From the NCBI GenBank assembly GCA_017964785.1, contig JAGCRH010000092.1, forward strand, positions 1-64,000: 64,000 nucleotides of DNA. The letters run 5' to 3'. Within the stretch, counting starts at the first letter, position 1, and the number at the start of each line of letters is the position of its first letter. The notes beneath the pieces are model-generated. The model was not told where the DNA came from. It made no database searches and was given only the letters and a program-made list of their open reading frames with translations. Made by a program: the position numbers and the translations under genes. This document shows, piece after piece, positions 16,325 through 25,424 of the stretch. This DNA comes from Prevotella sp. GTDB lineage: Bacteria > Bacteroidota > Bacteroidia > Bacteroidales > Bacteroidaceae.

Positions 16325-18193
16325 ATGAATATTGAAGCATTGATAAGCAAGGCTGCAGGCGAGGCCGTAAAGGCACTCTACGGGATGGAAGCATCCGAGA
16401 AGATGCTGCAGTTACAGAAGACGAGAAGTGAGTTTGAGGGTAACCTGACATTGGTGGTGTTCCCCTTTGTGAAGGCTGCGAATGAGCGAGTTCAGAGGCA
16501 AGCATGCTTGAGTTCTGACGAGCGTGAGCAGGCTCGGCCGGAGGCCAAGGCAGCAAAAAAGTCGCCTGAGCAGACAGCCCAGGAGATTGGCGAATACTTA
16601 GTAAAGAATTGCTCCGCTATCGAGAAATTCAACGTGGTGAAAGGCTTCCTGAACCTGAGCATCGGCGATGGTGCATGGGTGCAGTTACTCAGTGCCATCG
16701 ACGCTGATGAACATTTCGGCATGAAGCAGGCCACAGACGACTCACCCCTCGTGATGATTGAATATTCATCGCCCAACACCAACAAACCCTTGCATTTGGG
16801 TCATGTACGCAATAACCTCTTAGGCTGGTCACTGGCTCAGATTATGGAAGCCAACGGCAACAAGGTGGTGAAGACCAACATCGTAAACGATCGTGGTATC
16901 CATATCTGTAAGTCGATGCTGGCGTGGCTGAAATGGGGCAACGGTGAGACACCAGAGTCAAGCGGCAAGAAAGGCGACCACCTGATTGGCGACTACTATG
17001 TGGCTTTCGACAAGCATTATCGCGAGGAAATCAAGGAACTCGTGGCTCAGGGTATGGATGAGGAGAAGGCCAAGCAAGAGGCGCCTCTCATCAAGGAAGC
17101 CCACGAGATGCTGGTGAAATGGGAGCAGAACGACCCTGAGGTTCGTGCCTTATGGGAAAAAATGAACAACTGGGTGTATGCCGGCTTCGACGAGACTTAC
17201 AAGAAGATGGGTGTCTCGTTCGATAAGATCTATTACGAGAGCCAGACCTATCTGAAAGGGAAGGCGAAGGTAGAGGAAGGACTCGCAAAGGGTCTCTTCG
17301 AACGCCACGAGGACAACTCGGTTTGGGCCGACCTCACCAACGAGGGACTGGATCAGAAACTGTTGTTGCGCTCTGATGGCACCAGCGTGTATATGACACA
17401 GGATATCGGTACGGCTGAGATGCGCTTCCAGGATTACCCCATCGATAAGATGATCTATGTAGTGGGCAACGAGCAGAACTACCACTTCCAGGTGCTTTCG
17501 ATTCTATTGGATCGCCTGGGCTTTAAGTGGGGTAAGGAACTGGTGCATTTCTCCTATGGTATGGTGGAACTGCCCAATGGTAAGATGAAGAGTCGTGAGG
17601 GTACGGTAGTGGATGCCGATGACCTGATGCAGTTGATGGTGGAAGATGCCTACAAGACCTCGATGGAACTGGGCAAATTCGACGATATGACAGAAGATGA
17701 GCGTCGTGAGATAGCCCGTATCGTGGGTATGGGTGCCTTGAAGTACTTCATCCTGAAAGTAGATGCCCGTAAGAACATGCTCTTCAATCCCGAAGAAAGT
17801 ATCGATTTCAACGGTAATACTGGTCCGTTTATCCAATATACCTACGCCCGTATCCGCTCCATCCTGCGCAAGGCCGATAGAAATGCACAATGCACAATGC
17901 ATAATGCACAATTGGGCTGCGCATTAAACGAAAAGGAGATCGAGTTAGTTCAGAAGATGAACGAGTTTGGTGCTGCTGTGGAGCAAGCCGGCAAGGATTA
18001 TTCTCCTTCTGGCATTGCCAACTACTGCTACGAACTCACCAAGGTATTCAACCAGTTCTATCACGACTACTCCATCCTCAACGAACCCGATGAACAGAAG
18101 AAACTTTTCCGACTGGTACTGGCCAAGAATGTGGCTAAGATCATCAAGAACGCTATGGGTCTCCTTGGCATCGAGGTTCCCGAAAGAATGTAG
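16325..18193 (+). CDS. argS: Arginyl-tRNA synthetase with two in-frame inserts
   Basis: 622 residues. This class I enzyme charges tRNA-Arg. The HIGH-like motif is 'PLHLGHVRNN' near residue 158 and the KMSKS equivalent is 'KMKSREGTVV' near residue 421. The C-terminal DALR anticodon-binding domain ends 'GLLGIEVPERM'. Two segments look foreign: residues about 52-77 (NERVQRQACLSSDEREQARP), encoded by a stretch around the palindrome CAAGCATGCTTG, and about 520-531, encoded by an AATGCAC tandem tract. Both are in frame, and all catalytic motifs remain, so the enzyme is presumably active and, as an essential gene, must be. Confidence 0.95.
   Translation: MNIEALISKAAGEAVKALYGMEASEKMLQLQKTRSEFEGNLTLVVFPFVKAANERVQRQACLSSDEREQARPEAKAAKKSPEQTAQEIGEYLVKNCSAIEKFNVVKGFLNLSIGDGAWVQLLSAIDADEHFGMKQATDDSPLVMIEYSSPNTNKPLHLGHVRNNLLGWSLAQIMEANGNKVVKTNIVNDRGIHICKSMLAWLKWGNGETPESSGKKGDHLIGDYYVAFDKHYREEIKELVAQGMDEEKAKQEAPLIKEAHEMLVKWEQNDPEVRALWEKMNNWVYAGFDETYKKMGVSFDKIYYESQTYLKGKAKVEEGLAKGLFERHEDNSVWADLTNEGLDQKLLLRSDGTSVYMTQDIGTAEMRFQDYPIDKMIYVVGNEQNYHFQVLSILLDRLGFKWGKELVHFSYGMVELPNGKMKSREGTVVDADDLMQLMVEDAYKTSMELGKFDDMTEDERREIARIVGMGALKYFILKVDARKNMLFNPEESIDFNGNTGPFIQYTYARIRSILRKADRNAQCTMHNAQLGCALNEKEIELVQKMNEFGAAVEQAGKDYSPSGIANYCYELTKVFNQFYHDYSILNEPDEQKKLFRLVLAKNVAKIIKNAMGLLGIEVPERM
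16477..16556. repeat. Palindromic insert in the argS N-terminal domain
   Basis: The segment has CAAGCATGCTTG (about 16499-16510) at its centre with TCAGA and TCTGA flanks. It encodes about 26 residues between 'FPFVKAA' and 'AKKSPEQTAQEIGEYL', positions normally adjacent in Bacteroidota ArgS. It is probably a dispersed repeat; that is inferred from the protein comparison. Confidence 0.6.
17882..17914. repeat. AATGCAC tandem tract in argS
   Basis: Four imperfect copies of AATGCAC(AATGC) lie within coding sequence and encode NAQCTMHNAQL. Bacteroides-type ArgS has an unrelated stretch of similar length here. Confidence 0.8.
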
Positions 18194-18204
18194 AGTCAAT
18201 CTAT

Positions 18205-18648
18205 ATGAAAAAGGGGGTTAAGTATATTGTCTTTCTATTTGCAACTATTAATCTAGTTGCTTGTGATTATTTTGGCTATTTTGATTTTGAAATAGTCAAC
18301 AATACTAATGACAGTTTGGAGATTGTCTATACCGAACAAATGCAGTCTTTTACGTCGGTGCTCTGTACTCCTGGTTATGAAGATGATTACAAGACCATCT
18401 ATCTAGATAATGTTCTTACTGATACGATTATACCACCTAAAGGCAAACTAAAGTTGACTTATGATGCAGGTATGGTTGACAAAGATTTCCCAGGCCAATT
18501 GGAAGACCCAATGGAATATGGAATTTTACCACTGTGGGAGCGTTTAGGGTATGTTATACAACGAGGCGACACCTTGGCCTCTGAAGTCTTTTCCCAAAGC
18601 CGATGGAAAGGAAAAGGTTCTACATACACGTTAATAATTGAAAAGTAA
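18205..18648 (+). CDS. Putative lipoprotein of unknown function
   Basis: 147 residues. The start MKKGVKYIVFLFATINLVAC gives a signal sequence with lipobox LVAC at Cys20. The remainder is acidic with a beta-rich pattern and no recognised domain. It begins 11 bases after the argS stop, so it may be read from the argS transcript, and overlaps the RNase H gene by about ten bases. The sequence is more A+T-rich than the adjacent genes. Confidence is good that it is a real gene, low for function. Confidence 0.75.
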   Translation: MKKGVKYIVFLFATINLVACDYFGYFDFEIVNNTNDSLEIVYTEQMQSFTSVLCTPGYEDDYKTIYLDNVLTDTIIPPKGKLKLTYDAGMVDKDFPGQLEDPMEYGILPLWERLGYVIQRGDTLASEVFSQSRWKGKGSTYTLIIEK

Positions 18649-19114
18649 AGTGACTCAACAGAACCCTCCCGACTATAGACATGACACTGTGCTTCCTCTT
18701 CCGATGGAAGTAAGGGCTGATGCCTGGGCGGTGGATGCGGCATGTAGTGGTAATCCAGGACCGATGGAGTATCAGGCTATTGATCTGGCGACGGGTTATC
18801 GTGTCTTTCATTTCGGTCCTATTCACGGCACGAACAATATCGGGGAATTCCTCGCTATTGTCCATGCCCTTGCCCTCTGCTGGAACCAAGGACTGCACAA
18901 CAAAACCATCTATAGCGACTCCTATAATGCCATCCTCTGGGTACAGAAACGCAAGTGCAAAACCAAATTGGAGCGCACCCCTCAGACAGAACAACTCTAT
19001 CAGATTATCGTCCGAGCAGAAAACTGGCTTAATACCCACAATTTCCGTAATCCCATCATCAAATGGGAAACCTCGAAATGGGGGGAGGTTCCTGCCGATT
19101 TCGGCAGGAAATAA
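18638..19114 (+). CDS. Ribonuclease H-like protein
   Basis: About 158 residues. 'WAVDAACSGNPGPMEY' gives the first catalytic Asp, 'NNIGEFLAIVHAL' the Glu and 'TIYSDSYNAILW' the second Asp of type 1 RNase H, which cuts RNA in RNA-DNA hybrids. The fourth acidic residue is not obvious near the C-terminus, so activity needs caution. The start is uncertain: TTG at 18638, GTG at 18650 or ATG at 18704 are in frame; homologues usually have some 25 residues before the domain, which favours the upstream ones. Confidence 0.85.
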   Translation: MKSKVTQQNPPDYRHDTVLPLPMEVRADAWAVDAACSGNPGPMEYQAIDLATGYRVFHFGPIHGTNNIGEFLAIVHALALCWNQGLHNKTIYSDSYNAILWVQKRKCKTKLERTPQTEQLYQIIVRAENWLNTHNFRNPIIKWETSKWGEVPADFGRK

Positions 19115-19126
19115 GGCTAGAGAAGC

Positions 19127-20050
19127 CTAGGCCTTCCGATAAAGGATGATCTGATTATCGCCATAAGATCTACCCTCGACGACTACAGCATTGGCAGGAA
19201 TTTGTGGGGCTCTGGTGCCACCCGATACTGTCATCGTGGTGTTAGTCTCTACACGGATCTCATCCCAGAGGTTCTGCACCAAGAACGAACGGAGCGTCTG
19301 GGCACCACCCTCCACAATCAGCGACTGGATATGATGGGCATGGAGGCTCTCCAAATTCAACGGATGAGCCCTATCAATCACCAACCGCTTCGGATTCGGA
19401 CCCTCCCACTCACGGACAGTCAGTTGAGGATGGTCTCTTTCTTCTGTGACTCGTCCCACAAGGATGGCATCCTCCTCAGCACGAAGTTTATGGGAGAGCA
19501 TCTTTGTGAAAGCACTGGATATCTGCGTCGGATGATGATTATCGTCAATAAAACCATTGGCTGTCTGGGCCCATTTCAGGATGATATAGGGTCGTTTTTC
19601 CCGATGAAATGTGAAAAAACGGTGATTAAGGGCCTTGCATTCCTCTTCAAGAACACCCACTTCCACCTCGATACCTGCCTCACGGAGTTTTCGGATGCCT
19701 CGTCCCTGTACTTCTGCGAATTCATCGATACAACCCACCACCACACGGCGCAAACCTTTCTTAATAATCAGGTCGGCACAAGGAGGTGTTTTGCCGTAAT
19801 GCGAACAAGGCTCCAAGGATACATATATCGTAGACTCTGGCAACAAAGCCTCATCCTCAGACCGTACAGAAGCAAAGGCATTCACCTCGGCATGACCCTC
19901 GCCACAACGTACATGATAGCCCTCACCGATAATCCGTCCATCAGCACTCACAATCACTGCCCCCACCATCGGGTTAGGCTTCGCATTCTGCTGACCATTC
20001 TTAGCCAACTGGATGCACCGTCGCATATACTTCTCGTCGTCAGTCATCAT
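19127..20050 (-). CDS. ribD: Bifunctional riboflavin deaminase/reductase
   Basis: 307 residues. The N-terminal CMP/dCMP-deaminase fold carries the zinc site 'GHAEVNA' and 'SLEPCSHYGKTPPC' (residues about 50-86). The C-terminal half is the reductase ('YIILKWAQTANGFI', 'LIVEGGAQTL'). It converts diaminohydroxyphosphoribosylaminopyrimidine to the ribitylamino pyrimidinedione in riboflavin synthesis. Two adjacent ATG codons (20050 and 20047) are possible starts. A full promoter (20073-20104, TTTG-N20-TATTTTTG) lies upstream, divergent from trmO. Confidence 0.94.
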   Translation of the reverse strand: MMTDDEKYMRRCIQLAKNGQQNAKPNPMVGAVIVSADGRIIGEGYHVRCGEGHAEVNAFASVRSEDEALLPESTIYVSLEPCSHYGKTPPCADLIIKKGLRRVVVGCIDEFAEVQGRGIRKLREAGIEVEVGVLEEECKALNHRFFTFHREKRPYIILKWAQTANGFIDDNHHPTQISSAFTKMLSHKLRAEEDAILVGRVTEERDHPQLTVREWEGPNPKRLVIDRAHPLNLESLHAHHIQSLIVEGGAQTLRSFLVQNLWDEIRVETNTTMTVSGGTRAPQIPANAVVVEGRSYGDNQIILYRKA

Positions 20051-20072
20051 ACACAAATCCGTTTTAACTTTG

Positions 20073-20131
20073 CAAAAATAATCATTTTCCGCCATATTTG
20101 CAAATAATCTCATTTTTTTATCGTAACTTTG
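20073..20131. promoter_or_regulatory. Overlapping divergent promoters ribD/trmO
   Basis: Minus strand: TTTG (20101-20104) and TATTTTTG (20073-20080), spacer 20, for ribD. Plus strand: TTTG (20097-20100) and TAACTTTG (20124-20131), spacer 23, for trmO. The two -33 boxes abut, so the promoters may compete. Confidence 0.65.
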
Positions 20132-20145
20132 TCGCCAAAACACAG

Positions 20146-20826
<681 letters not shown>

Positions 20827-20828
20827 CG

Positions 20829-21674
20829 ATGGATTACGAAACACTCTGGAACAGACTGACACCACTCTATGAGACCAGCGAGGCAAAGGCCATCATCCGT
20901 TGGGTACTTGATGTGCGTTTCGGTCTGTCGATGACTGATATCCTTTGCGGCAAAGTAAAAGAACTATCTGCCGATGACCAAAAAGAACTGGAAACCATCT
21001 TACAAAGACTCGAAAAGGGAGAGCCTGTACAATATATCATAGGTGTTGCCGATTTCTGCGGACGACAGTTCCATGTGGCGCCTGGGGTATTGATCCCAAG
21101 ACCAGAAACAGAAGAACTCTGTCAATGGATTGTTCAGGAGACAGGAGTAAGGAGACAGGAGTCAGGAGATTACCATATCCTCGATATCGGGACGGGCAGT
21201 GGATGTATCGCCATCACACTGGCAATGGAGATGCCTGAGGCAAAAGTGACAGCGTGGGATATCTCCGACGAGGCATTAAGCATCGCCCAAGAGAATGCCC
21301 AAGTCCTTGGTGCCGAAATTATCTTTGAACATCAGGACATCTTGAACATTTCTCTCACCTCGCAATATAACCTCATCGTAAGCAATCCGCCCTATATCCA
21401 ACCGAAAGAGAGCGATGGAATGGCAAAAAATGTACTCGACTATGAGCCTCACCAAGCCCTTTTTACACCAGATGACCAGCCCATCATCTTCTATCAGCGC
21501 ATCGGAGACTTTGCCTGGCAGTATCTCAAGACAGGGGGAGCACTCTATTTAGAACTCAACCCGTTGACAGCCCACGAAGTCAGCGATTACCTGCACCAAC
21601 TCGGATTCTCAGAGATCGAGATCCGTCAGGATCAGTTTGGCAAACAACGATTCCTTAAAGCCACTAAGATATGA
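20829..21674 (+). CDS. prmC: Release factor glutamine methyltransferase
   Basis: 281 residues. The SAM-binding motif 'HILDIGTGSGCIAITLA' lies near residue 116 and the glutamine-binding 'SNPPYIQPKE' near residue 186, both diagnostic of PrmC/HemK, which methylates the GGQ glutamine of release factors. The helical N-terminal domain includes 'LIPRPETEELC'. Residues just before the SAM motif (ETGVRRQESGD) are encoded by a CAGGAG tract, a small in-frame insert. The gene begins two bases after trmO and overlaps recX by four bases. Confidence 0.94.
   Translation: MDYETLWNRLTPLYETSEAKAIIRWVLDVRFGLSMTDILCGKVKELSADDQKELETILQRLEKGEPVQYIIGVADFCGRQFHVAPGVLIPRPETEELCQWIVQETGVRRQESGDYHILDIGTGSGCIAITLAMEMPEAKVTAWDISDEALSIAQENAQVLGAEIIFEHQDILNISLTSQYNLIVSNPPYIQPKESDGMAKNVLDYEPHQALFTPDDQPIIFYQRIGDFAWQYLKTGGALYLELNPLTAHEVSDYLHQLGFSEIEIRQDQFGKQRFLKATKI
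21134..21168. repeat. CAGGAG-type tract inside prmC
   Basis: Five imperfect copies of (A/T)CAGGAG(T/A) lie immediately before the codons of the SAM-binding motif. The unit matches that of the trmO tract. Confidence 0.8.
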
Positions 21675-22162
21675 AAAAAGAAACCACAGAACAAGAGGCC
21701 TACCTGCAATTAGCAACCCTCTGTGCCCAGGCAGAGCACTGCCAACAGGAGATGCGTGACAAGATGAAGCGCTGGGAAATGGCTCCTGAAGTCCAGGAAA
21801 GAGTCATTACCCGTCTTATCAAAGAACGCTATATCGACGACGAACGCTATGCCCGAGCCTTTGTGAAAGACAAGATACGCTACAACAAATGGGGTCGCCG
21901 GAAGGTACAGCAAGGACTCTGGATGAAACACATTGATGACGACATCCAGCAACGTGTACTTAGCGAGGTGGATGATGCAGAATACCTTGCAGTCCTAAAA
22001 CCCCTGCTGAAACAGAAAGCGAAGAGCATCAAGGCGGAAAGCGATTACGAACTCACCCGAAAACTCGTCCGATTTGCCTTAGGACGGGGTTTTACTTATG
22101 ACATCATCCGCCAATGCCTCGATGTGGACGATGAAATGCTTTCCGACGATGAAACCGATTAG
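21671..22162 (+). CDS. recX: RecX family regulatory protein
   Basis: 163 residues. 'VITRLIKERYIDDERYARAFVKDK' and 'WGRRKVQQGLWMKHI' are the RecX repeat signature. RecX binds RecA and restrains its filament. The gene starts inside the prmC stop (ATGA) and its end overlaps comF by 14 bases, so the three are translationally coupled. Length and helical character fit the family. Confidence 0.88.
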   Translation: MKKETTEQEAYLQLATLCAQAEHCQQEMRDKMKRWEMAPEVQERVITRLIKERYIDDERYARAFVKDKIRYNKWGRRKVQQGLWMKHIDDDIQQRVLSEVDDAEYLAVLKPLLKQKAKSIKAESDYELTRKLVRFALGRGFTYDIIRQCLDVDDEMLSDDETD

Positions 22163-22850
22163 TTTTTGGAGTAGTCTGCTTGACCTCATCTCGCCTCGGA
22201 CTTGTGTGGTCTGTGGCTGTCGGCTCTCTGTCTCTGAAGAAACAATCTGTGCCAAATGCAACCTGCATCTGCCCCGTACGGGATTCCAACAGGAACCCTA
22301 CGAAAATATGATGGCGAAGACCTTCTGGGGACAGATTCCCATCGAACGTGCCGCTGCCCTCTTCTATTATGAACCCCACGCCGAGACAGCCAGTATCCTC
22401 TACGATATGAAATACAGGAACCACCCCGAGATCGGTGAGGTGATGGGTCGAATGATGGCGAAGGAATTCCAACCCGTCGGATTCTTCGATGGAATCGATG
22501 GAATTGTACCTGTGCCGCTGGCCAGAAAGCGTCAGCGCCAACGAGGCTATAACCAAAGTCAGGAACTGGCAAAGGGTGTCAGCGAGATTGTCGGATTGCC
22601 AATCTTTGACAAGGTCATCATGCGACAACAGTTTGAAGGCAGTCAGACCAGCAAGGGCCGTTGGGAACGTAACGAGAATGTGGAGCATGTGTTCCAACTC
22701 ACCGATAGCGAGCGTATCTGTGGCAAACATCTGCTCCTCATCGATGATGTGGTTACCACTGGTGCCACCGTCATTGCCTGTGCCAAAGAACTGGTCAAGG
22801 CAGATGGCATCAAAATCAGTGTCCTCTCGCTCGGATATACAAAATCTTAG
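22149..22850 (+). CDS. ComF family phosphoribosyltransferase-like protein
   Basis: 233 residues. An N-terminal zinc-ribbon-like region (CVVCGCRL...CAKCNLHLP) is followed by a phosphoribosyltransferase fold with the PRPP loop 'LLLIDDVVTTGAT' near residue 196 and 'KRQRQRGYNQS' near residue 119, as in ComF/GntX proteins. ComF takes part in DNA uptake in competent bacteria, but in Bacteroidota the role is not established. The ATG at 22149 is chosen for its overlap with recX; ATGs at 22131 and 22098 are alternatives. Confidence 0.88.
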   Translation: MKPISFWSSLLDLISPRTCVVCGCRLSVSEETICAKCNLHLPRTGFQQEPYENMMAKTFWGQIPIERAAALFYYEPHAETASILYDMKYRNHPEIGEVMGRMMAKEFQPVGFFDGIDGIVPVPLARKRQRQRGYNQSQELAKGVSEIVGLPIFDKVIMRQQFEGSQTSKGRWERNENVEHVFQLTDSERICGKHLLLIDDVVTTGATVIACAKELVKADGIKISVLSLGYTKS

Positions 22851-22857
22851 AATTTAT

Positions 22858-22889
22858 TTTGGTTTTCTTCTCACTTATTCGTACCTTTG
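22858..22889 (+). promoter_or_regulatory. Promoter of pyrE
   Basis: TTTG at 22858-22861 and TACCTTTG at 22882-22889 with a 20-base spacer; the ATG is at 22912. Confidence 0.78.
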
Positions 22890-22911
22890 CACCCAAATAT
22901 ATTATTAAGGT

Positions 22912-23541
22912 ATGAATATCAAGAATCAATTAGCCCGAAAACTGATGGACATCAAAGCCATCAAGTTGCAGCCAAACGACCCGTTTACGTGGGCCTCAGG
23001 CTGGAAGTCACCCATCTATACAGACAACCGCAAGACGCTGTCGTTCCTTGATGTGCGTTCGTTTGTAAAACTCGAACTCTGTCATGCCATTCAGGAGAAT
23101 TTCCCTGAGGCAGAGGCAGTGGCAGGTGTCGCTACCGGAGCCATCGCACAGGGTGCGTTGGTGGCAGACCAGTTGGGTCTGCCCTTCTCGTATGTCCGTC
23201 CGAAGCCGAAGGATCACGGTATGGGCAACCAGATAGAGGGTGAGATCAAGAAAGGTGCGAAGGTTGTGGTGGTAGAAGATCTGATCTCTACTGGCGGTTC
23301 ATCGCTGAAGGCCGTGGCAGCCCTGCGGGAATACGGCGTAGAGGTAGTAGGCATGGTAGCCTCGTTCACCTACGGTTTCCCTGTGGCGGAACAGGCTTTC
23401 GAGGAGGCTAGTGTGAAACTCATCACCCTCACCGACTATGAGCATGTGGTGGAGGAAGCCGCGAAGACAGGTTATATCAAGGAAGAGGAAAAGGCTGTTC
23501 TCGCCGAATGGCGCAAGAGCCCTTCCACCTGGAAGCAATAA
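22912..23541 (+). CDS. pyrE: Orotate phosphoribosyltransferase
   Basis: 209 residues. The PRPP-binding motif 'VVVVEDLISTGGSSL' lies near residue 117 and 'WASGWKSPIYTDNRKTL' near the N-terminus binds substrate, both typical of PyrE, which adds ribose phosphate to orotate in pyrimidine synthesis. Complete, with its own consensus promoter. The following gene starts 37 bases on after an A+T-rich tract of repeated TTTTCAAT. Confidence 0.95.
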   Translation: MNIKNQLARKLMDIKAIKLQPNDPFTWASGWKSPIYTDNRKTLSFLDVRSFVKLELCHAIQENFPEAEAVAGVATGAIAQGALVADQLGLPFSYVRPKPKDHGMGNQIEGEIKKGAKVVVVEDLISTGGSSLKAVAALREYGVEVVGMVASFTYGFPVAEQAFEEASVKLITLTDYEHVVEEAAKTGYIKEEEKAVLAEWRKSPSTWKQ

Positions 23542-23572
23542 TTTTCAATTTTCCATTCTCAATTTTCAATTA
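23542..23572. repeat. TTTTCAATT tract after pyrE
   Basis: Three imperfect copies of (C)AATTTTC fill the whole gap between pyrE and the next gene; another of the simple-repeat spacers of this window. Confidence 0.6.
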
Positions 23573-23577
23573 TCATT

Positions 23578-24009
23578 ATGGGATTATTCGGAAGTGAAAG
23601 CAAATTCGAGAGTAGCGTGAAACTCATCCCCTACCCTCAACAGGCTGTCTATCGGAACATCAGCGACTTGCGCAATCTGGAAAAAGTACAGGATCGCGTG
23701 CCACAAGACAAAGTCAATGATTTCAAATACGACGAGGATACCGTCAGCCTCAATGTGAACCCTGTGGGAGAACTAAAACTGCGCATCTGTGATCGTGAGG
23801 AGCCGAAGTGTGTGAAGTTCGAGACGGTGCAGTCGCCAGTACCCTTCAACGTATGGATCCAGGTGCTGCCAGTCGATGAGAACTCGTCGAAGATGAAAGT
23901 AACGGTAAAGGCAGAACTCAACCCCTTCATCAAAGGCATGCTTGAAAAGCCCCTGCAAGACGGCGTGGAGAAGATCGCCGATGCCCTCGCACAAGTACAG
24001 TATACCTAG
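23578..24009 (+). CDS. SRPBCC-fold protein of unknown function
   Basis: 143 residues beginning MGLFGSESKFESSVKLIPYP. The pattern of a helix-grip fold is plausible: 'QQAVYRNISDLRNLEKVQDR' early, long beta strands in the middle, and a C-terminal amphipathic helix 'GMLEKPLQDGVEKIADALAQ'. That helix is typical of SRPBCC/polyketide cyclase-like proteins, which bind hydrophobic ligands. No signal peptide. A small protein of this kind is common beside pyrE and argH in Bacteroidota, from memory. Confidence 0.75.
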   Translation: MGLFGSESKFESSVKLIPYPQQAVYRNISDLRNLEKVQDRVPQDKVNDFKYDEDTVSLNVNPVGELKLRICDREEPKCVKFETVQSPVPFNVWIQVLPVDENSSKMKVTVKAELNPFIKGMLEKPLQDGVEKIADALAQVQYT

Positions 24010-24040
24010 GACCTCCTAGGCAATCCTAGGCAATCCTAGG
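24005..24040. repeat. Four CCTAGG sites at exact 10-bp spacing
   Basis: CCTAGG occurs at 24005, 24015, 24025 and 24035, separated by ACCT, CAAT and CAAT. The first overlaps the last codon of the SRPBCC gene. One near-helical turn between self-complementary hexamers could allow cooperative binding, or it may be a simple repeat. Confidence 0.85.
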
Positions 24041-24062
24041 AAGTCTTAAAAACCAATACAAC

Positions 24063-25400
24063 ATGAAACTCTGGGAAAAGAACTTTGAGATCAACAAGGA
24101 GATAGAGCGCTTCACCGTAGGCAGAGACCGGGAGATGGATCTCTATCTGGCCAAGTACGATGTATTAGGCTCTATGGCCCACATCACGATGTTGGAAAGC
24201 ATCGGGCTGCTGGAAAAGGATGAACTGACGCAGTTGCTGACGGAGTTGAAGAACATCTACCACCTGGCAGAACGTGGCGAGTTTGTCATCGAGGACGATG
24301 TGGAGGATGTGCACTCCCAAGTAGAGATGCTCCTCACCCGCAAACTCGGCGATATGGGTAAGAAGATCCATTCTGGCCGCAGCCGCAATGATCAGGTACT
24401 TGTAGACCTCAAACTCTTTACCCGCCATGAACTCAAGGAGATTGCCGACGAGGTGAAGATCCTCTTCGACGAACTCATCCAGAAGAGCAACCAGTACAAG
24501 GACGTGCTGATGCCCGGCTATACCCACCTCCAAATAGCGATGCCATCGAGTTTCGGACTCTGGTTCGGGGCCTATGCCGAGAGCCTCACCGATGACATGC
24601 TCTTCTTGCAGGCTGCCTATAAGATGACCAACCGCAACCCCCTCGGCTCTGCCGCAGGCTACGGTTCTTCCTTCCCCCTGAACCGTACGATGACAACGGA
24701 ACTACTCGGCTTCGACTCGATGGACTACAATGTGGTCTATGCCCAGATGGGCAGAGGCAAGATGGAGCGCAACGTAGGCTTCGCCATTGCCACCATCGCC
24801 GGTACCATAGCAAAGATGGCTTTCGATGCCTGTCTCTTCAACTCGCAGAACTTCTCCTTCGTGAAACTGCCGAAGGAATGCACCACCGGTTCCTCTATCA
24901 TGCCCCACAAGAAGAACCCCGATGTCTTCGAACTCATCCGCGCCAAATGCAACAAACTGCAATCGCTGCCCCAGCAGGTCACCCTCATCATGAATAACCT
25001 GCCCTGCGGCTACTTCCGCGACTTGCAGATCATCAAGGAAGTCTTCCTCCCTGCCTTCGGCGAACTGAAGGATTGTCTGCAGATGGCAGCCTATATCATC
25101 AACAAGATAGAAGTCAACGAACATATCCTCGACAACCCGATGTACGACCCGATGTTCTCCGTAGAGGAAGTGAACCGCCTTGCCGCCAATGGCATGCCCT
25201 TCCGCGATGCCTACAAGAAGGTGGGACTCGACATCGAAGCCGGTACCTTCAAGGCTTCTCACGACATCCACCATACCCACGAGGGTAGCATCGGCAACCT
25301 CTGTAACCCACAGATCGAAGCCCTGATGCAGCAGACCCTCGACGGTTTCCACTTCGAACGGATGACAACAGCAGAGCAGGCTCTGCTGAGTGATAAATGA
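24063..25400 (+). CDS. argH: Argininosuccinate lyase
   Basis: 445 residues. The fumarase/lyase signature 'GSSIMPHKKNPD' near residue 277 holds the catalytic serine, and 'HSGRSRNDQV' near residue 103 is the substrate loop of argininosuccinate lyases. It splits argininosuccinate to arginine and fumarate. The last codons (SDK and stop) lie in a GTGATAA-type tract (25388-25421), so the tract has supplied the stop codon. Confidence 0.95.
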   Translation: MKLWEKNFEINKEIERFTVGRDREMDLYLAKYDVLGSMAHITMLESIGLLEKDELTQLLTELKNIYHLAERGEFVIEDDVEDVHSQVEMLLTRKLGDMGKKIHSGRSRNDQVLVDLKLFTRHELKEIADEVKILFDELIQKSNQYKDVLMPGYTHLQIAMPSSFGLWFGAYAESLTDDMLFLQAAYKMTNRNPLGSAAGYGSSFPLNRTMTTELLGFDSMDYNVVYAQMGRGKMERNVGFAIATIAGTIAKMAFDACLFNSQNFSFVKLPKECTTGSSIMPHKKNPDVFELIRAKCNKLQSLPQQVTLIMNNLPCGYFRDLQIIKEVFLPAFGELKDCLQMAAYIINKIEVNEHILDNPMYDPMFSVEEVNRLAANGMPFRDAYKKVGLDIEAGTFKASHDIHHTHEGSIGNLCNPQIEALMQQTLDGFHFERMTTAEQALLSDK

Positions 25401-25421
25401 TAAGTGATGAGTGATAAGTAT
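25388..25421. repeat. GTGATAA-type tract at the argH 3' end
   Basis: Imperfect copies of AGTGATAA cover the last argH codons and the gap to the next gene, related to tracts at 736-770 and 2748-2784. Confidence 0.8.
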
Positions 25422-25424
25422 AGG

